Source: Streptomyces resistomycificus
GTDB taxonomy: Bacteria; Actinomycetota; Actinomycetes; Streptomycetales; Streptomycetaceae
Assembly (NCBI RefSeq): GCF_001514265.1
Contig: NZ_KQ948992.1
Span: 310,001 to 374,000, forward strand
DNA: 64,000 nucleotides
Reading direction: 5' to 3'
Shown: in pieces, positions 24,941 to 34,350 of the stretch
How the letters are laid out: each line of letters opens with the position of its first letter
Numbering within the stretch: the first letter of the stretch is position 1
Program-made: the position numbers and the translations under genes
Notes under the pieces: model-generated
Told to the model about the DNA's origin: nothing
The model's database searches: none
Seen by the model: only the letters and a program-made list of their open reading frames with translations

Positions 24941-25157
24941 GTGCCCCCTTCCAGGGTCCGCCTTGTGAACTCCGCCCAGCTGGTTGGCACTTCGCCCGAG
25001 CGGGGTAGGGGCGACACAGGCCGCGAAGTGCCCGCTCATCGTGGTTGGGTCGACGCGGGCACGACAAGCAAGCGGAAGGTCAAGAGGCGGCAAAGAAGTT
25101 CGGTGAGCTGACCTCCGTTCACGTTCATGAACTCCGCAAGGTGACCGAAAGGGAACC

Positions 25158-25943
25158 TCAGCGCATCAGTTCCCCCGCGTTGACCAGCAACGACTGCCCC
25201 GTGATCGCCCGCGCCCGGTCCGAGGCCAGGAACACCGCCGCATCCGCCACGTCCGCGTCCGAGGCCAGCTCGGGCAGGGCCATCCGGCCGCTCAGCCGCT
25301 CCAGCACCTCCGCCTCGGTCACCCCTTCCGACTGCGCCGTGAACCGCACGTACGCCTGTACCGGCGGGCCCCACATCCAGCCCGGCAGCACCGTGTTGAC
25401 GCGGATGCGGTACGGCCCCAGCTCCCGGGCCAGCGAGTACATCGCGCTGGTCAGCGCCCCCTTCGACGCCGCGTAGGCGGCCTGCCGCACCTGCGACGGA
25501 GCCGCCACCGACGACTGCGTACCGATGAACACCACCGAGCCCCCGCACGACTTCAGCGCCGGCAGACACGCCCGCGTCATCCGCAGCGACCCCAGCAGGT
25601 TCACGTCGATCACCGACTGCCAGCTCGTGAAGTCGGCGTCCTCCAGCCCGCCGAAGTAGCCGTCCCAGGCCGCCACCTGTATCACCGCGTCGATCCGCCC
25701 GAAACGCTCCAGCCCCAGCCGGGCCAGCGCCTCGCACCGCGCCTCGTCCGTGATGTCCGTGGCCCGGTACGCCGTGTGCGCCCCGTCCGGATCGATCTCG
25801 GCCGCGCTCTTGGCGAGGTTGGCCTCCGTCCGCGCCCCCAGCACCGCGTTCCCGCCGTCCCGCACGACGGCCGCCGCGACCTGGTGCCCGAGCCCGGCGC
25901 CGACTCCCGACACGACGACGGTCTTGCCCGAGAGCAGTGACAT
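25158..25943 (-). CDS. Short-chain dehydrogenase/reductase (SDR)
   Basis: 261-residue SDR. The glycine motif is the variant 'SGVGAGLGHQ'; catalytic Tyr-Lys is in 'YAASKGAL' and the end is 'ITGQSLLVNAGELM'. The usual N-N-A-G is replaced by 'QVAAWDG'. ATG 25943 has a GGGGAGG site. It is divergent from the EthD-like gene, with the shared operator between them. The matching operator at 2855 suggests it is co-regulated with the catabolic cluster at 1-7320. Confidence 0.92.
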   Translation of the reverse strand: MSLLSGKTVVVSGVGAGLGHQVAAAVVRDGGNAVLGARTEANLAKSAAEIDPDGAHTAYRATDITDEARCEALARLGLERFGRIDAVIQVAAWDGYFGGLEDADFTSWQSVIDVNLLGSLRMTRACLPALKSCGGSVVFIGTQSSVAAPSQVRQAAYAASKGALTSAMYSLARELGPYRIRVNTVLPGWMWGPPVQAYVRFTAQSEGVTEAEVLERLSGRMALPELASDADVADAAVFLASDRARAITGQSLLVNAGELMR

Positions 25944-25984
25944 CGATGGCCTCCCCTTCGCGGCTCCCGCCTCTGGCGGATTAC

Positions 25985-25999
25985 CTGACGGGGCGTCAG
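25985..25999. promoter_or_regulatory. Perfect palindromic operator (TetR-type), divergent
   Basis: CTGACG-GGG-CGTCAG lies 42 bp from the SDR start and 51 bp from the EthD-like start. It has the same arms as the site at 2855-2871, so one regulator likely controls both loci. Confidence 0.6.
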
Positions 26000-26049
26000 A
26001 GTATGGGCGACCGCAGGAGGACGGAAGGGCAGACGGAGGGAAAGCACCC

Positions 26050-26889
26050 ATGTCCGAGGACACCCGCAGCGAGACGTACGCCGAACTGGCCGCCGTAGGA
26101 CCGTACGGAGTCCGCCCCGGCCACGCGCTGATCACCATGGTCGAACCGCACCCGGGCCACGAGTACGCCTACAACCGCTGGTACGAGGACGATCACTTCG
26201 TCGCGGGAGCGATGGCCATGCCCTGGATGTACTCCGGGCGCCGCTGGGTGGCCACCCGCGACCTCCAACTCCTGCGCCGCCCCGAGAAGTCGGCGATCGC
26301 CCAGCCGGTTGGCGCCGGCTGCTACCTCTCCACGTACTGGATCACCGACGGCCGCTACGACGACCACATGCGCTGGACCGTCGCCATCAACAAGCGCCTC
26401 AACCGCGACGGCCGCGTCTACCGGGACCGCACCCACGTCTTCACGGCGTTCCAGGACCACGAGGCGACCGTGTACCGCGACGGAGCGGCGGGGCCGAGGG
26501 ACTTCCACGCCCTCGACCACCCCTACGCCGGCCTGGTCCTGGAAGTCCTCGACGCCGACTCTGCCGAGCAGCGCACGGAACTGCTGGAGTGGCTGCTCTC
26601 CCGCCATCTCCCGAAGCGCGTGGCCGGCTCACCGGCCGCCCTGGTCACCATCTTCCGCCCGACCCCGCTGCCCGGCGACCGCATGACCTACGTCAAGCAG
26701 GTCGAGGGCGTCGACACCCGGCTGACGCTGCTGTGGTTCCTGGAGGCGGATCCGAGGGAGTGCTGGGAGGAGTACTTCACGGGGCTGGAGGAGGCGGTGG
26801 GGGAGTCGGGGTTGGGGAGGGTGGAACTGCTGGCGCCCTTCGTGCCGACGGTTCCGGGCACGGACAAGTACGTGGACCAGCTGCGCTGA
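26050..26889 (+). CDS. EthD-like dimeric alpha+beta barrel protein
   Basis: 279 residues with what look like two ferredoxin-like halves; the first has 'HALITMVEPHPGHEYAYNRW' followed by 'YEDDHF', the signature layout of EthD-type proteins. Such proteins are often accessory or isomerase-like factors in degradative pathways. ATG 26050 follows GGAGGG. It shares the operator region with the SDR at 25943. No catalytic residues can be assigned. Confidence 0.6.
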   Translation: MSEDTRSETYAELAAVGPYGVRPGHALITMVEPHPGHEYAYNRWYEDDHFVAGAMAMPWMYSGRRWVATRDLQLLRRPEKSAIAQPVGAGCYLSTYWITDGRYDDHMRWTVAINKRLNRDGRVYRDRTHVFTAFQDHEATVYRDGAAGPRDFHALDHPYAGLVLEVLDADSAEQRTELLEWLLSRHLPKRVAGSPAALVTIFRPTPLPGDRMTYVKQVEGVDTRLTLLWFLEADPRECWEEYFTGLEEAVGESGLGRVELLAPFVPTVPGTDKYVDQLR

Positions 26890-26973
26890 GGGTGTCTCGA
26901 GGGCACCCCTTCGCGGGTGGGTACAGGCCGGGGGTCCGGGGGCGGAGCCCGGGAGGCCCACCCCGACCCACGG

Positions 26974-28878
26974 TCACTTCAGCTCATCGGGACACGGAGT
27001 CCCCCGCGGCACCGTGTAGGGCGCCGCCAGCCGATACGTCCCCGCCCGTGGGGCGATCAGCATCGTCCACTTGTCCCCGTCCGCGTCCTCCGCCGTCTCC
27101 ATCAGGCACCCGTTGAGGTTCTCGTACGCCTTCGGCATCCCCTCGGCGCGTTCTTTGGAGGCCTCCGTCTCCTGCGGCGGCTTCAGCTTGTTGCCCTCGG
27201 CGTCGACGATGCTCAGCCACGGCGAGTAGGGGATGCGGATGAGGATCCGGCCGGCCTTGTTCACGCGCATGGTCATCTCGCCCTGCGCGGCCCGGTCGAC
27301 GACCGCGTTCGGCTCGGCCAGCGGCGTCGGGTCGGTCACCCGGAACAGCTGCCAGTTGGCGTCGCCCCAGATCTGCCGCAGATACGGCATGCCCCGCTGG
27401 ACCAGCTCCCGCTCCCGCTCACCGCCGTCACCGTCCGGCTGGTCCTTCGGCAGCACGACGTAGTGCACGGCCCAGCGCGCGAGCCACTCGTGGTAGTTCG
27501 CCGAGTTGAGGGTGTCGTCGTAGAAGAGCGGGTTGCGTTCCATGTCGGCCTGGCGGTTCCAGCCGCGGGCCAGATTGACGTAGGGGGCGAGGGCGGAGGC
27601 CTCGCGGTGCGAGGCGGCCGGCACGACCTCCACGCGGCCCTTCTCGGCGCCGACCTTCTGGAGCTCGTTGACCAGCGGCGCCAGCTCACGCGCCCAGGAC
27701 GCCGCCGGAGTCGTGTGGACGACGTCGTCGACCGACTTGAAGCCGATCCACGCCGTGAACCCGACGAAGGCCAGCACGATCGCATACCACTTGCGGGTGC
27801 GCGGCACCGCGAACGGCAGCGCGGCCGCCAGCGCCACCCCGGCGAACAGCATCGCGAGCCGCGAGATGTTGGAGCCGATCTGCGAGTTGACCAGCCAGAC
27901 CAGGACGATCCCGAGGGCGTACACGCCGGAGGTGATCCGGACCGTCTTCCAGTCGCGTGGGACCAGGAAGAACACGAGCAGGGCGTACGCCAGCGGCAGG
28001 ATCACCGAGCCGATCTTCATCGGCTGGGTGCCGGAGAAAGGGAAGAGCCAGGCGGACACCGCGACGACCGCGGTGGGGGCGATGCCCAGCGCCCAGGCGC
28101 CCGGCCGGCGCTTCTGCAGGAACAGCGCCGCCGCCACCAGCCCCACGAACAGGCCCGCCACCGGCGAGGCCATCGTCGCGAGGGCGGCCAGCGGGGCCGC
28201 GCACAGCGCCTTCGCCCACCGCTTGTAGCGCCAGCGGTACGGCCAGCAGAACACGACGGCGACCGCGCCGAGGGCGAACACCGTGCCGAGACCGAACGTC
28301 ACCCGCCCCGAAGCCGCGTTGCACAGGAACGCGAACACCCCCGCCAGCGCCGCCCACAGCGGGTTTCTCACCGACCGGCTGCGGATCAGGACCATCGTCA
28401 GCAGCCCGGCCGAGACCGTGCCGGCGATCATCATCGTCGTACGGACCCCGAGGACCGACATCAGATACGGCGACACCACGCTGTACGACACCGGGTGCAT
28501 CCCGCCGTACCAGGCCAGGTTGTACGCAGAGTCCGGATGCCGGCCGACGAACTCCGCCCACGCGTCCTGCGCCGCGAGGTCGCCGCCACTGTTGGCGAAC
28601 GTGAAGAACCAGACGATGTGCAACGCGCCCGACAGGGCGGTGACGGAGAGGACGGGGTACCGCAGCAACCGCTCGCGCAGAGCGAGGAAGGCGGTCCGGG
28701 CCCTGGCCCGGGCGGTGCTACGGCCGTGCTCGGGATCCTCGGGATCCGGTGCGGGCACGCGTATTCGCGGGCCGGTACCCGGGCCCGGATCGGTGTCGTC
28801 GGCGCGTGTCGGCTCCGCTGTGGCCACCTGAAGGCACTCCCCGTGGTGTCCCGTCTTCTGTTTACGGCCGCGTCCCAT
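26974..28878 (-). CDS. Polytopic membrane protein, GT-C glycosyltransferase-like
   Basis: 634 residues. An N-terminal cytoplasmic region is followed by 10 or more hydrophobic helices and a roughly 250-residue C-terminal extracytoplasmic domain ('YRLAAPYTVPRGTPCP' near the end). The first loop after helix 1 has Asp and His/Tyr-rich segments, as in GT-C lipid-linked sugar transferases, but no diagnostic motif is certain. ATG 28878 is taken over the longer frame. It is 99 bp downstream of the DD-carboxypeptidase, same strand, so a cell-envelope role is likely. Confidence 0.72.
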   Translation of the reverse strand: MGRGRKQKTGHHGECLQVATAEPTRADDTDPGPGTGPRIRVPAPDPEDPEHGRSTARARARTAFLALRERLLRYPVLSVTALSGALHIVWFFTFANSGGDLAAQDAWAEFVGRHPDSAYNLAWYGGMHPVSYSVVSPYLMSVLGVRTTMMIAGTVSAGLLTMVLIRSRSVRNPLWAALAGVFAFLCNAASGRVTFGLGTVFALGAVAVVFCWPYRWRYKRWAKALCAAPLAALATMASPVAGLFVGLVAAALFLQKRRPGAWALGIAPTAVVAVSAWLFPFSGTQPMKIGSVILPLAYALLVFFLVPRDWKTVRITSGVYALGIVLVWLVNSQIGSNISRLAMLFAGVALAAALPFAVPRTRKWYAIVLAFVGFTAWIGFKSVDDVVHTTPAASWARELAPLVNELQKVGAEKGRVEVVPAASHREASALAPYVNLARGWNRQADMERNPLFYDDTLNSANYHEWLARWAVHYVVLPKDQPDGDGGERERELVQRGMPYLRQIWGDANWQLFRVTDPTPLAEPNAVVDRAAQGEMTMRVNKAGRILIRIPYSPWLSIVDAEGNKLKPPQETEASKERAEGMPKAYENLNGCLMETAEDADGDKWTMLIAPRAGTYRLAAPYTVPRGTPCPDELK

Positions 28879-28977
28879 GAGCGACCTGCCCCGATTCGTG
28901 ACGCTAGCACGCACCCCGCCGACCGGAACCCGGACGGGCTCCGGTCGGCGGAGTGCGCGGCGCACTTATGGGCCGGA

Positions 28978-31647
28978 TCAGCCGAGACGCGTCAGCTTGT
29001 CCTGCAGGCCCGGCTCGACCAGGTCCTTCTGCAGGGCCACCGGGACCTTCACCGCGCCGCCGGATCCGTCACCGACGGTGAGCGTGCCGACCTTGGCGCC
29101 GGCCTTCGCGGTGTGCGGTACCTCGTCGGAGGCGAAGGACAGCTTCACCTTGAAGCCGGCCCAGCCGACCGCGGTGACGTCCTTGGTGACGACGACCGGC
29201 GTCCTGCCGCCCAGCCCGTCGTCCACGTATCCGACGACGTCGCCCTTCTTGAGGATCTTCGCCGACGTCATCTCGTCCTGCGCCGCCAGCATCGCGACCT
29301 TGCTGACGTCGTTGACGGTCTTGATGATCGGCGACTTGTGCTGGCCGAGGATCGCGCCCACGAGGGTGACGGTCTCACCGCCGACCTCCTTGCGGGCCGC
29401 GAAGAGGAGGTTGCCGCCGGCGGCGGTCGTGGTGCCCGTCTTGATGCCGATGGCACCGTCGTAGGGGACCAGATAGTTGTAGTTGTACCACTTCTGTCCG
29501 GACGGATCGATCCACTGGCCCATGGACGTGATCTCCATCAGGCCGGGCATCTTCACCAGCTCGTTGCCGAGCTTCACCTGGTCCTCGGCGGTGGAGACGG
29601 TGGTCTCCTTGAGGCCCGAGGCGTCGGTGTAGGTGGTGTTCTTCATCCCGAGGTCCTTGGCCGCCGCGTTCATCTTCTTGATGAACGCCGCCTCGCTGTC
29701 CGCGTCCCAACGGGCCAGCAGACGCGCGATGTTGTTCGCGGACGGGATCATGATGGCCGCGATGGCCTGGCGCAGGGTGAGGTTGTCACCCTCCTTGACG
29801 GTGTTGAGGGTGGACTCGCCGTCCTCGTTGTAGCCGCCCTCCTTCTCGGCGGTGGCGTCGACGGGGACGTTCGGCCCCTCCGAGCCCGACTTCAGCGGGT
29901 GGTCCTGGAGGACGACGTACGCGGTCATCGCCTTGGCGACCGATCCGATGGCGACCGGCGTCTGCTTGCCGAAGTCGCCCATCGTGCCGATGCCGTTGAC
30001 GTCCATCCAGCCCTGACCGGTGCTCGGCCAGGGCAGGTTGGCCTTGCTGCCGTCGAAGGTGTACGAGTCCTCCGCGGTCAGCGTCAGAGTGGGCGCCGGC
30101 AGCGGGCGTACGGCCTGCGCGATCGCAAACACAACCGCCAGCAGCAGTACCAGCGGAGTCCAGATCTTGACCCGCCGCACGGCCGTGCGGACCGGCGTCT
30201 GTGGAGGCGGCGGCGTGTTCGTCAGCTCCGCCAGCAGGTCGAGCGGTGGCTTCGGGGGCAACGGCTGCTGGGTCGTCCGCTCCGGGCCCAGCTGGGGGAC
30301 GGGGGCGGTCGCGTCGGCGGGGGCCGGGGTGGGGGCCTGGGTGGGGGCCGGGGTGGGGGCCTGGGTGGGGGCCTGGGTGTTCGGCGCCGGCTTGCGCGTC
30401 GCCGGATCGTCCAGCGGCTTCAGCGCGACGAACTTGCTGGTGCGCTCGGCCGGAGTCTCGGGCTCCTCGCCCTTCTTCCGGACGGCGTCCCCGAGCTTCA
30501 GCATGGTCGTCGGCTGATCCACGGGGGGTGCGACCGGCCGAGGAGCCTTGAAGACCGCGGTGGGCTGGTCCACGGGGGGCTCGTCGTCGTCCTCGGCGAC
30601 GGGGGCAGCGGTGTCCTCGGAGGCGTCGTCGGTCTTGGTGCCGTCGGCAGCCTTGGCTTCGGTGTCGGTGTCGGCTGCCGCCTCGGCGCCCGAGGCCGAC
30701 TGGTCGCCGGGTCCGGCGGCCGGAGCGTCCGGGGCCGAGGCCTGGTCGGCCTCGGCCGGCGCGGGCTTCCGGTCCGCGACCTCCGCCTCGCCCTCGGCCT
30801 TGGCGGGCTCGTCCGCGACCTTCGCCTCGCCCTCGGCCTTGGCGGGCTCGTCCGCGTCCGCGTCCGCGGTCTCGGCCTCTGCCGCAGCGGCGCTGTCCGC
30901 GTCGTCGGCGGCGGGCCCGGCAGCCGGAGCGTCCGGGTCCGAGGCCTGTTCGGCGTCGGCATCGGCGTCGGCGTCGGCTTCGTCCCGCGCCGACTCCTGG
31001 TCCGTGGTGTCCTCGGCATCGGCCGCGGAGCGGTCCGCGTCCGTCCCCGCGGGGTTCTCGCCGTCCGCGGTGGCCACCCACGCGGCCACGGCGTCACGCA
31101 GCCGCGCGTCACCCGGCGTACCGGCCTCGCCGCGACCCTCGGAGCCGTCGGCGGGGTTCTCCCCCGCCTCGGCGGCCTCCGCGCCGTCAGCGCCCTCACC
31201 CGGCGGCTCCTCGGCGTTCTCAGGGTCCTCCTGGAAGTCCTCCGTCGAGTCCGCGTCGGCGGGCTCCTGCCCGGCCTCCGCCTCATCGGCGTCGCCCGGC
31301 GTCCCGTCGGCGTCGGTCTCCGCCTCGGAGCCCTCCCGCGCGGCCCCTGGGGCCTTCTCCGCGTCCCCGGCGCTCACGGCGTCCTCGATGTCCTCGGTCC
31401 GCTCCGCCGGATCGGCGTCCGCGTCCTGGGTCCGCTTCGTCTCCGCGGTGAGCTCTCGTACCGAGAACACCCGCGTCGCCGTGTCGACGCCTCCGCGGGC
31501 CACCGCGAGGCGCGGGTCGCGCTTCTCGGCGGTTTCGGGGCGCTCGGGAGACTCCGTCCTGGCCTCGGGAACCGGGCCCGTACTCCCCGACGTCGGTTCT
31601 GCCGACGACTCGCGCTTCTTCGACCTGTCGGGGGACTCGCCCGCCAC
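28978..31647 (-). CDS. D-alanyl-D-alanine carboxypeptidase (S11) with very long acidic N-terminus
   Basis: 889 residues. Residues 1 to about 490 are low-complexity, Ala/Asp/Glu/Pro-rich and presumably cytoplasmic. One membrane helix follows ('WTPLVLLLAVVFAIAQAV'), then an S11 penicillin-binding domain outside. The active site has SVAK (Ser569/Lys572), SAN in 'PSANNIAR' and KTG in 'IGIKTGTTT', so it should be active in trimming peptidoglycan stem peptides. GTG 31647 has an excellent GGAGGAGG site. Residues near 395-420 contain an APTQAPTPAP repeat. Normal S11 enzymes are about 400 residues. Confidence 0.93.
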   Translation of the reverse strand: MAGESPDRSKKRESSAEPTSGSTGPVPEARTESPERPETAEKRDPRLAVARGGVDTATRVFSVRELTAETKRTQDADADPAERTEDIEDAVSAGDAEKAPGAAREGSEAETDADGTPGDADEAEAGQEPADADSTEDFQEDPENAEEPPGEGADGAEAAEAGENPADGSEGRGEAGTPGDARLRDAVAAWVATADGENPAGTDADRSAADAEDTTDQESARDEADADADADAEQASDPDAPAAGPAADDADSAAAAEAETADADADEPAKAEGEAKVADEPAKAEGEAEVADRKPAPAEADQASAPDAPAAGPGDQSASGAEAAADTDTEAKAADGTKTDDASEDTAAPVAEDDDEPPVDQPTAVFKAPRPVAPPVDQPTTMLKLGDAVRKKGEEPETPAERTSKFVALKPLDDPATRKPAPNTQAPTQAPTPAPTQAPTPAPADATAPVPQLGPERTTQQPLPPKPPLDLLAELTNTPPPPQTPVRTAVRRVKIWTPLVLLLAVVFAIAQAVRPLPAPTLTLTAEDSYTFDGSKANLPWPSTGQGWMDVNGIGTMGDFGKQTPVAIGSVAKAMTAYVVLQDHPLKSGSEGPNVPVDATAEKEGGYNEDGESTLNTVKEGDNLTLRQAIAAIMIPSANNIARLLARWDADSEAAFIKKMNAAAKDLGMKNTTYTDASGLKETTVSTAEDQVKLGNELVKMPGLMEITSMGQWIDPSGQKWYNYNYLVPYDGAIGIKTGTTTAAGGNLLFAARKEVGGETVTLVGAILGQHKSPIIKTVNDVSKVAMLAAQDEMTSAKILKKGDVVGYVDDGLGGRTPVVVTKDVTAVGWAGFKVKLSFASDEVPHTAKAGAKVGTLTVGDGSGGAVKVPVALQKDLVEPGLQDKLTRLG

Positions 31648-31889
31648 CGATGCCTCCTCCTGCGCCGCACGCCATCCGTGTCCGTGCGCCTATCGAACCG
31701 TGAACCGCCGCCCGGAACACCGCTCCCCCGCGTTGTCCGAACCATGTACCAGTGTCCTGTGTGTGGGCTTGCCCAGAGCGGTAGACGAGAACGACATACC
31801 TACCGGTTCCCTTACAAACAGGTCACGCACCCTCGACAGACCAATGTGAGAGGGGTCACCCTGTCATTCATCCACGCGGGGAGGCATGG

Positions 31890-32645
31890 ATGGGCAGGAG
31901 CCGCAGAACGATTCCGGAAGAGCTTCTACTGCTGGCGTTGGACCCGACCACGGGTACCACCGCACAGCCGCAGTCGCTCGACCTTGGTCTGGCCGGAGCA
32001 CAGCTAGTGGAGCTGGCGCTGGCCGGACGGATAGCCCCAGACGGGGATCGTATCGCCGTGGTGTCCCCACGGCCGACTGGAGATCCGACACTGGACTGCG
32101 CGTTGGAGTTGCTGCGAAGGCGTGGCGCTCCCGTACGGGCTGTTCACTGGATCGGCGGGCCGCGTCTCGGGCTCCGCCAGACCTACCTCTCGCATCTGGA
32201 GCGGTGCGGCATGGTGCATGCCGTGGCGGGCCAGATGTGCGGAGTGCTGCCGACGACTCGCTACCAGGCGACGGACACCGAGATCAGCCGGGAGATCAAG
32301 GCCCGACTGGACTCCGCGATCCGCACCGGCGTACCGCCGGACCCGCGGACCGCGGCGCTCGCCGCACTGGCCCACGCGGTCGGCCTCGGCAAGCACCTGT
32401 ATCCGGGGAACGAGGGACGCTCGTCCCGGTCCCGGCTGCGGGACCTGATCAGGCACGACCCGATGGGCGGCCTCGTGGCGCACGCCGTGATGGACGTCCA
32501 GAACGGCGCGGCCGCCCAGCCACGCCGCAGCCCGGCACCGACCGGCCGCCAGGCCGCCCCCGGAGCCAGGCCCGCACCGGAACCCGCGCGCGGCGTTCCG
32601 ATGCAGCCGCACCGCGGATCCATGGTGCGTGTCGTGGCCCACTGA
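31890..32645 (+). CDS. GPP34 (GOLPH3-like) family protein
   Basis: 251 residues. GPP34 domain ('RRTIPEELLLLALDPTTG', 'LDLGLAGAQLVELALAGRI', 'YQATDTEISREIKARLD', 'ALAHAVGLGKHLYPG') and a disordered Pro/Arg-rich tail. Eukaryotic relatives bind PI4P; streptomycete members are numerous and mostly uncharacterised, often near XRE/DUF397 genes as here. ATG 31890 has GGGGAGG 5 nt upstream; ATG 31886 is out of frame. Confidence 0.9.
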   Translation: MGRSRRTIPEELLLLALDPTTGTTAQPQSLDLGLAGAQLVELALAGRIAPDGDRIAVVSPRPTGDPTLDCALELLRRRGAPVRAVHWIGGPRLGLRQTYLSHLERCGMVHAVAGQMCGVLPTTRYQATDTEISREIKARLDSAIRTGVPPDPRTAALAALAHAVGLGKHLYPGNEGRSSRSRLRDLIRHDPMGGLVAHAVMDVQNGAAAQPRRSPAPTGRQAAPGARPAPEPARGVPMQPHRGSMVRVVAH

Positions 32646-32961
32646 GCCGCGGTCACACGACAAGCACGACAGGAGCCACGGGCACCACAGCACGACAGGC
32701 ACGACAGGGCATCACGCACCACGCACCGCCGAGCGCCGCACCGCAGTCCCCAGGACCGGTCCGGGAGCCGCAGGTCCGCGCGGGGTGACGGAACCGTACG
32801 TCCGGACGACGACGCGGTTCCGCCACCCCGCGCGGCCGTGTGTGCGGGGACCGCGCATATCCCCCGTTTCCCAGCGGTAGTAAGCACCTTGGTGGCAGTC
32901 TGCTCAACAGCAGATACGCAAAGTGGCAATCATGAGGCACGCAGCCGGAGGTGCACGTCCC
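32646..32961. other. Intergenic region with candidate promoter for the XRE gene
   Basis: The 316-bp gap begins with a run of short imperfect CACGACAGG-type repeats (32656-32710). A plausible promoter is TTGGTG (32889-32894), 18 nt, GATACG (32913-32918), about 45 bp before the chosen start. No gene is supported. Confidence 0.4.
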
Positions 32962-33819
32962 GTGGCGTCCAATGTCAATCCCACTGTCAGGCGACGCCGG
33001 CTGGGCCAGGAGCTGCGCAGGCTCCGCGAGCTCAAGGGCATGACGGCCGAGGAGGTCGCCGAGCGGCTGCTGGTGTCGCAGTCGAAGATCAGCCGGCTGG
33101 AGAACGGCCGGCGCAGCATCAGCCAGCGTGACGTCCGGGATCTGTGCGGGGTGTACGAGGTCGACGACCAGCGCATCGGCGAGTCGCTGATGCAGATGGC
33201 CAAGGACTCGCGCCAGCAGGGCTGGTGGCACGCGTTCGGGGACATCCCCTACAGCGTCTACATCGGCCTGGAGACGGACGCCGAGTCGCTGCGGGTCTAC
33301 GAACCCCAGATCATCACCGGCCTGATGCAGACCCGCGCCTACGCCGAGGCCATCATCAGAGGCGGTTCGCCGGAGACGTCGGACACCGAGATCGACAAGC
33401 GGGTGCAGGTCAGGATGCGGCGGCAGGATCGTATCGCCGCCGACGGGGAGCCGTTGCGGCTGTGGGTGGTCCTCGACGAGGCGTCGCTGCGCCGGGTCGT
33501 CGGGAGCCGGCCGGTGATGCGCGAGCAGCTGGAGCACCTCGCGGAGATGTCCCAGCGTCCGCACATCACCGTGCAGATCCTGCCGTTCGAGGTCGGCGCG
33601 CACCCCGGCATCAACGGCCAGTACTCCATCCTGGAGTTCGCCGACGCGGCCGACTCCAGCGTGGTGTACATCGAGGGCGTCACCAGCGACCTCTATCTGG
33701 AGAAGGCCCACGACGTGCAGAAGTACACGGTGATGTACGAGCACTTGAGGGCGCAGGCGCTGAACGTCGACCAGTCGACCCGGCTCATCGAGGACGTGGC
33801 GAAGGAGTACGCCCGCTGA
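32962..33819 (+). CDS. XRE-family regulator with DUF5753 (Scr1-like)
   Basis: 285 residues. Helix-turn-helix at about residues 14-68 ('LRELKGMTAEEVAERLLVS', 'SKISRLENGRRSIS'), then DUF5753 with 'PQIITGLMQTRAYAEAI' and 'REQLEHLAEMSQRPHITV'. GTG 32962 is favoured because it gives 'MASNVNPTVRRRRLG' and has a GGAGG site; ATG 32932 and GTG 32923 are also in frame. With the DUF397 gene downstream and the carboxypeptidase/GPP34 context, it matches my memory of S. coelicolor SCO4441 (Scr1), a positive regulator of antibiotic production. Confidence 0.93.
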   Translation: MASNVNPTVRRRRLGQELRRLRELKGMTAEEVAERLLVSQSKISRLENGRRSISQRDVRDLCGVYEVDDQRIGESLMQMAKDSRQQGWWHAFGDIPYSVYIGLETDAESLRVYEPQIITGLMQTRAYAEAIIRGGSPETSDTEIDKRVQVRMRRQDRIAADGEPLRLWVVLDEASLRRVVGSRPVMREQLEHLAEMSQRPHITVQILPFEVGAHPGINGQYSILEFADAADSSVVYIEGVTSDLYLEKAHDVQKYTVMYEHLRAQALNVDQSTRLIEDVAKEYAR

Positions 33820-34020
33820 GCCTCTCCCGCCCCTCTGGTGGGCGAAGGGCCGGATGCTACACCCCAGTTGGGTCGGACTGGAAGTATCCCCTGGAATATG
33901 CCATCCAGAAGAGTGAACGACTGCTCCGGAAGGGGAGGCGAGCGAGTAGCGTCGATCACGCCAACGATCAGCAAAGGTTGGCGGAAACCGAACTGCGCAA
34001 CTCGCTTACGGAGCAAACAC

Positions 34021-34212
34021 ATGGCAATTCTTCAGGGCGCCACCGACGCGTGGACGAAGTCCTCGTACTCCAACAACAACGGCGCCTGTGTCGAGGTCAA
34101 GTCGCCCACCGTCGCGGTGCTGGACGTCCGCGACTCCAAGGTCACCGACGGGCCGACGCTGGCCTTCCCCACCGAGGCATGGAGCGCGTTCGTGGCCTCG
34201 GTCAAGGCGTAG
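34021..34212 (+). CDS. DUF397 domain protein (Scr2-like)
   Basis: 63 residues: 'DAWTKSSYSNNNGACVEV' is the DUF397 hallmark, and the C-terminal 'PTEAWSAFVASVKA' is also typical. ATG 34021 lies 201 bp after the XRE gene. That gap is relatively AT-rich with GGTTGGCGGAAACC-type sequence and may hold an own promoter. Partner of the upstream XRE protein. Confidence 0.93.
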   Translation: MAILQGATDAWTKSSYSNNNGACVEVKSPTVAVLDVRDSKVTDGPTLAFPTEAWSAFVASVKA

Positions 34213-34278
34213 GGAGCGGGTCTTCCTGATCCCCATCCCCGGCCGACCGCACCACCGACAACTGCACAAGCACCATGA

Positions 34279-34319
34279 GAGCCCTCTCGACCAGATCGCC
34301 GTCCTTGCCGAGAGGGCTC
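34279..34319. terminator. Bidirectional terminator between DUF397 and MerR genes
   Basis: Perfect 11-bp stem GAGCCCTCTCG/CGAGAGGGCTC with a 19-nt loop, lying between convergent genes (stops at 34212 and 34351). There is no U-tract, as is usual in streptomycetes. Confidence 0.7.
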
Positions 34320-34350
34320 GGCTTGTGGCCCGGTGCGCCCCGACTCCCGC

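Noticed and set aside
26890..26973. GGGGGTCCGGGGGCGGAGCCCGGG hairpin-like DNA between convergent genes as a terminator
   Set aside because: The arms are short and imperfect; too weak to call although the place would fit.
31700..31889. Clear promoter pair between the carboxypeptidase and GPP34 genes
   Set aside because: No convincing -35/-10 pairs with proper spacing were found on either strand.
26917..32007. A 1696-codon open frame on the plus strand
   Set aside because: It is antisense to the membrane protein and the DD-carboxypeptidase; such long shadows arise from GC3 bias, and its Arg/Gly-rich translation has no domain.
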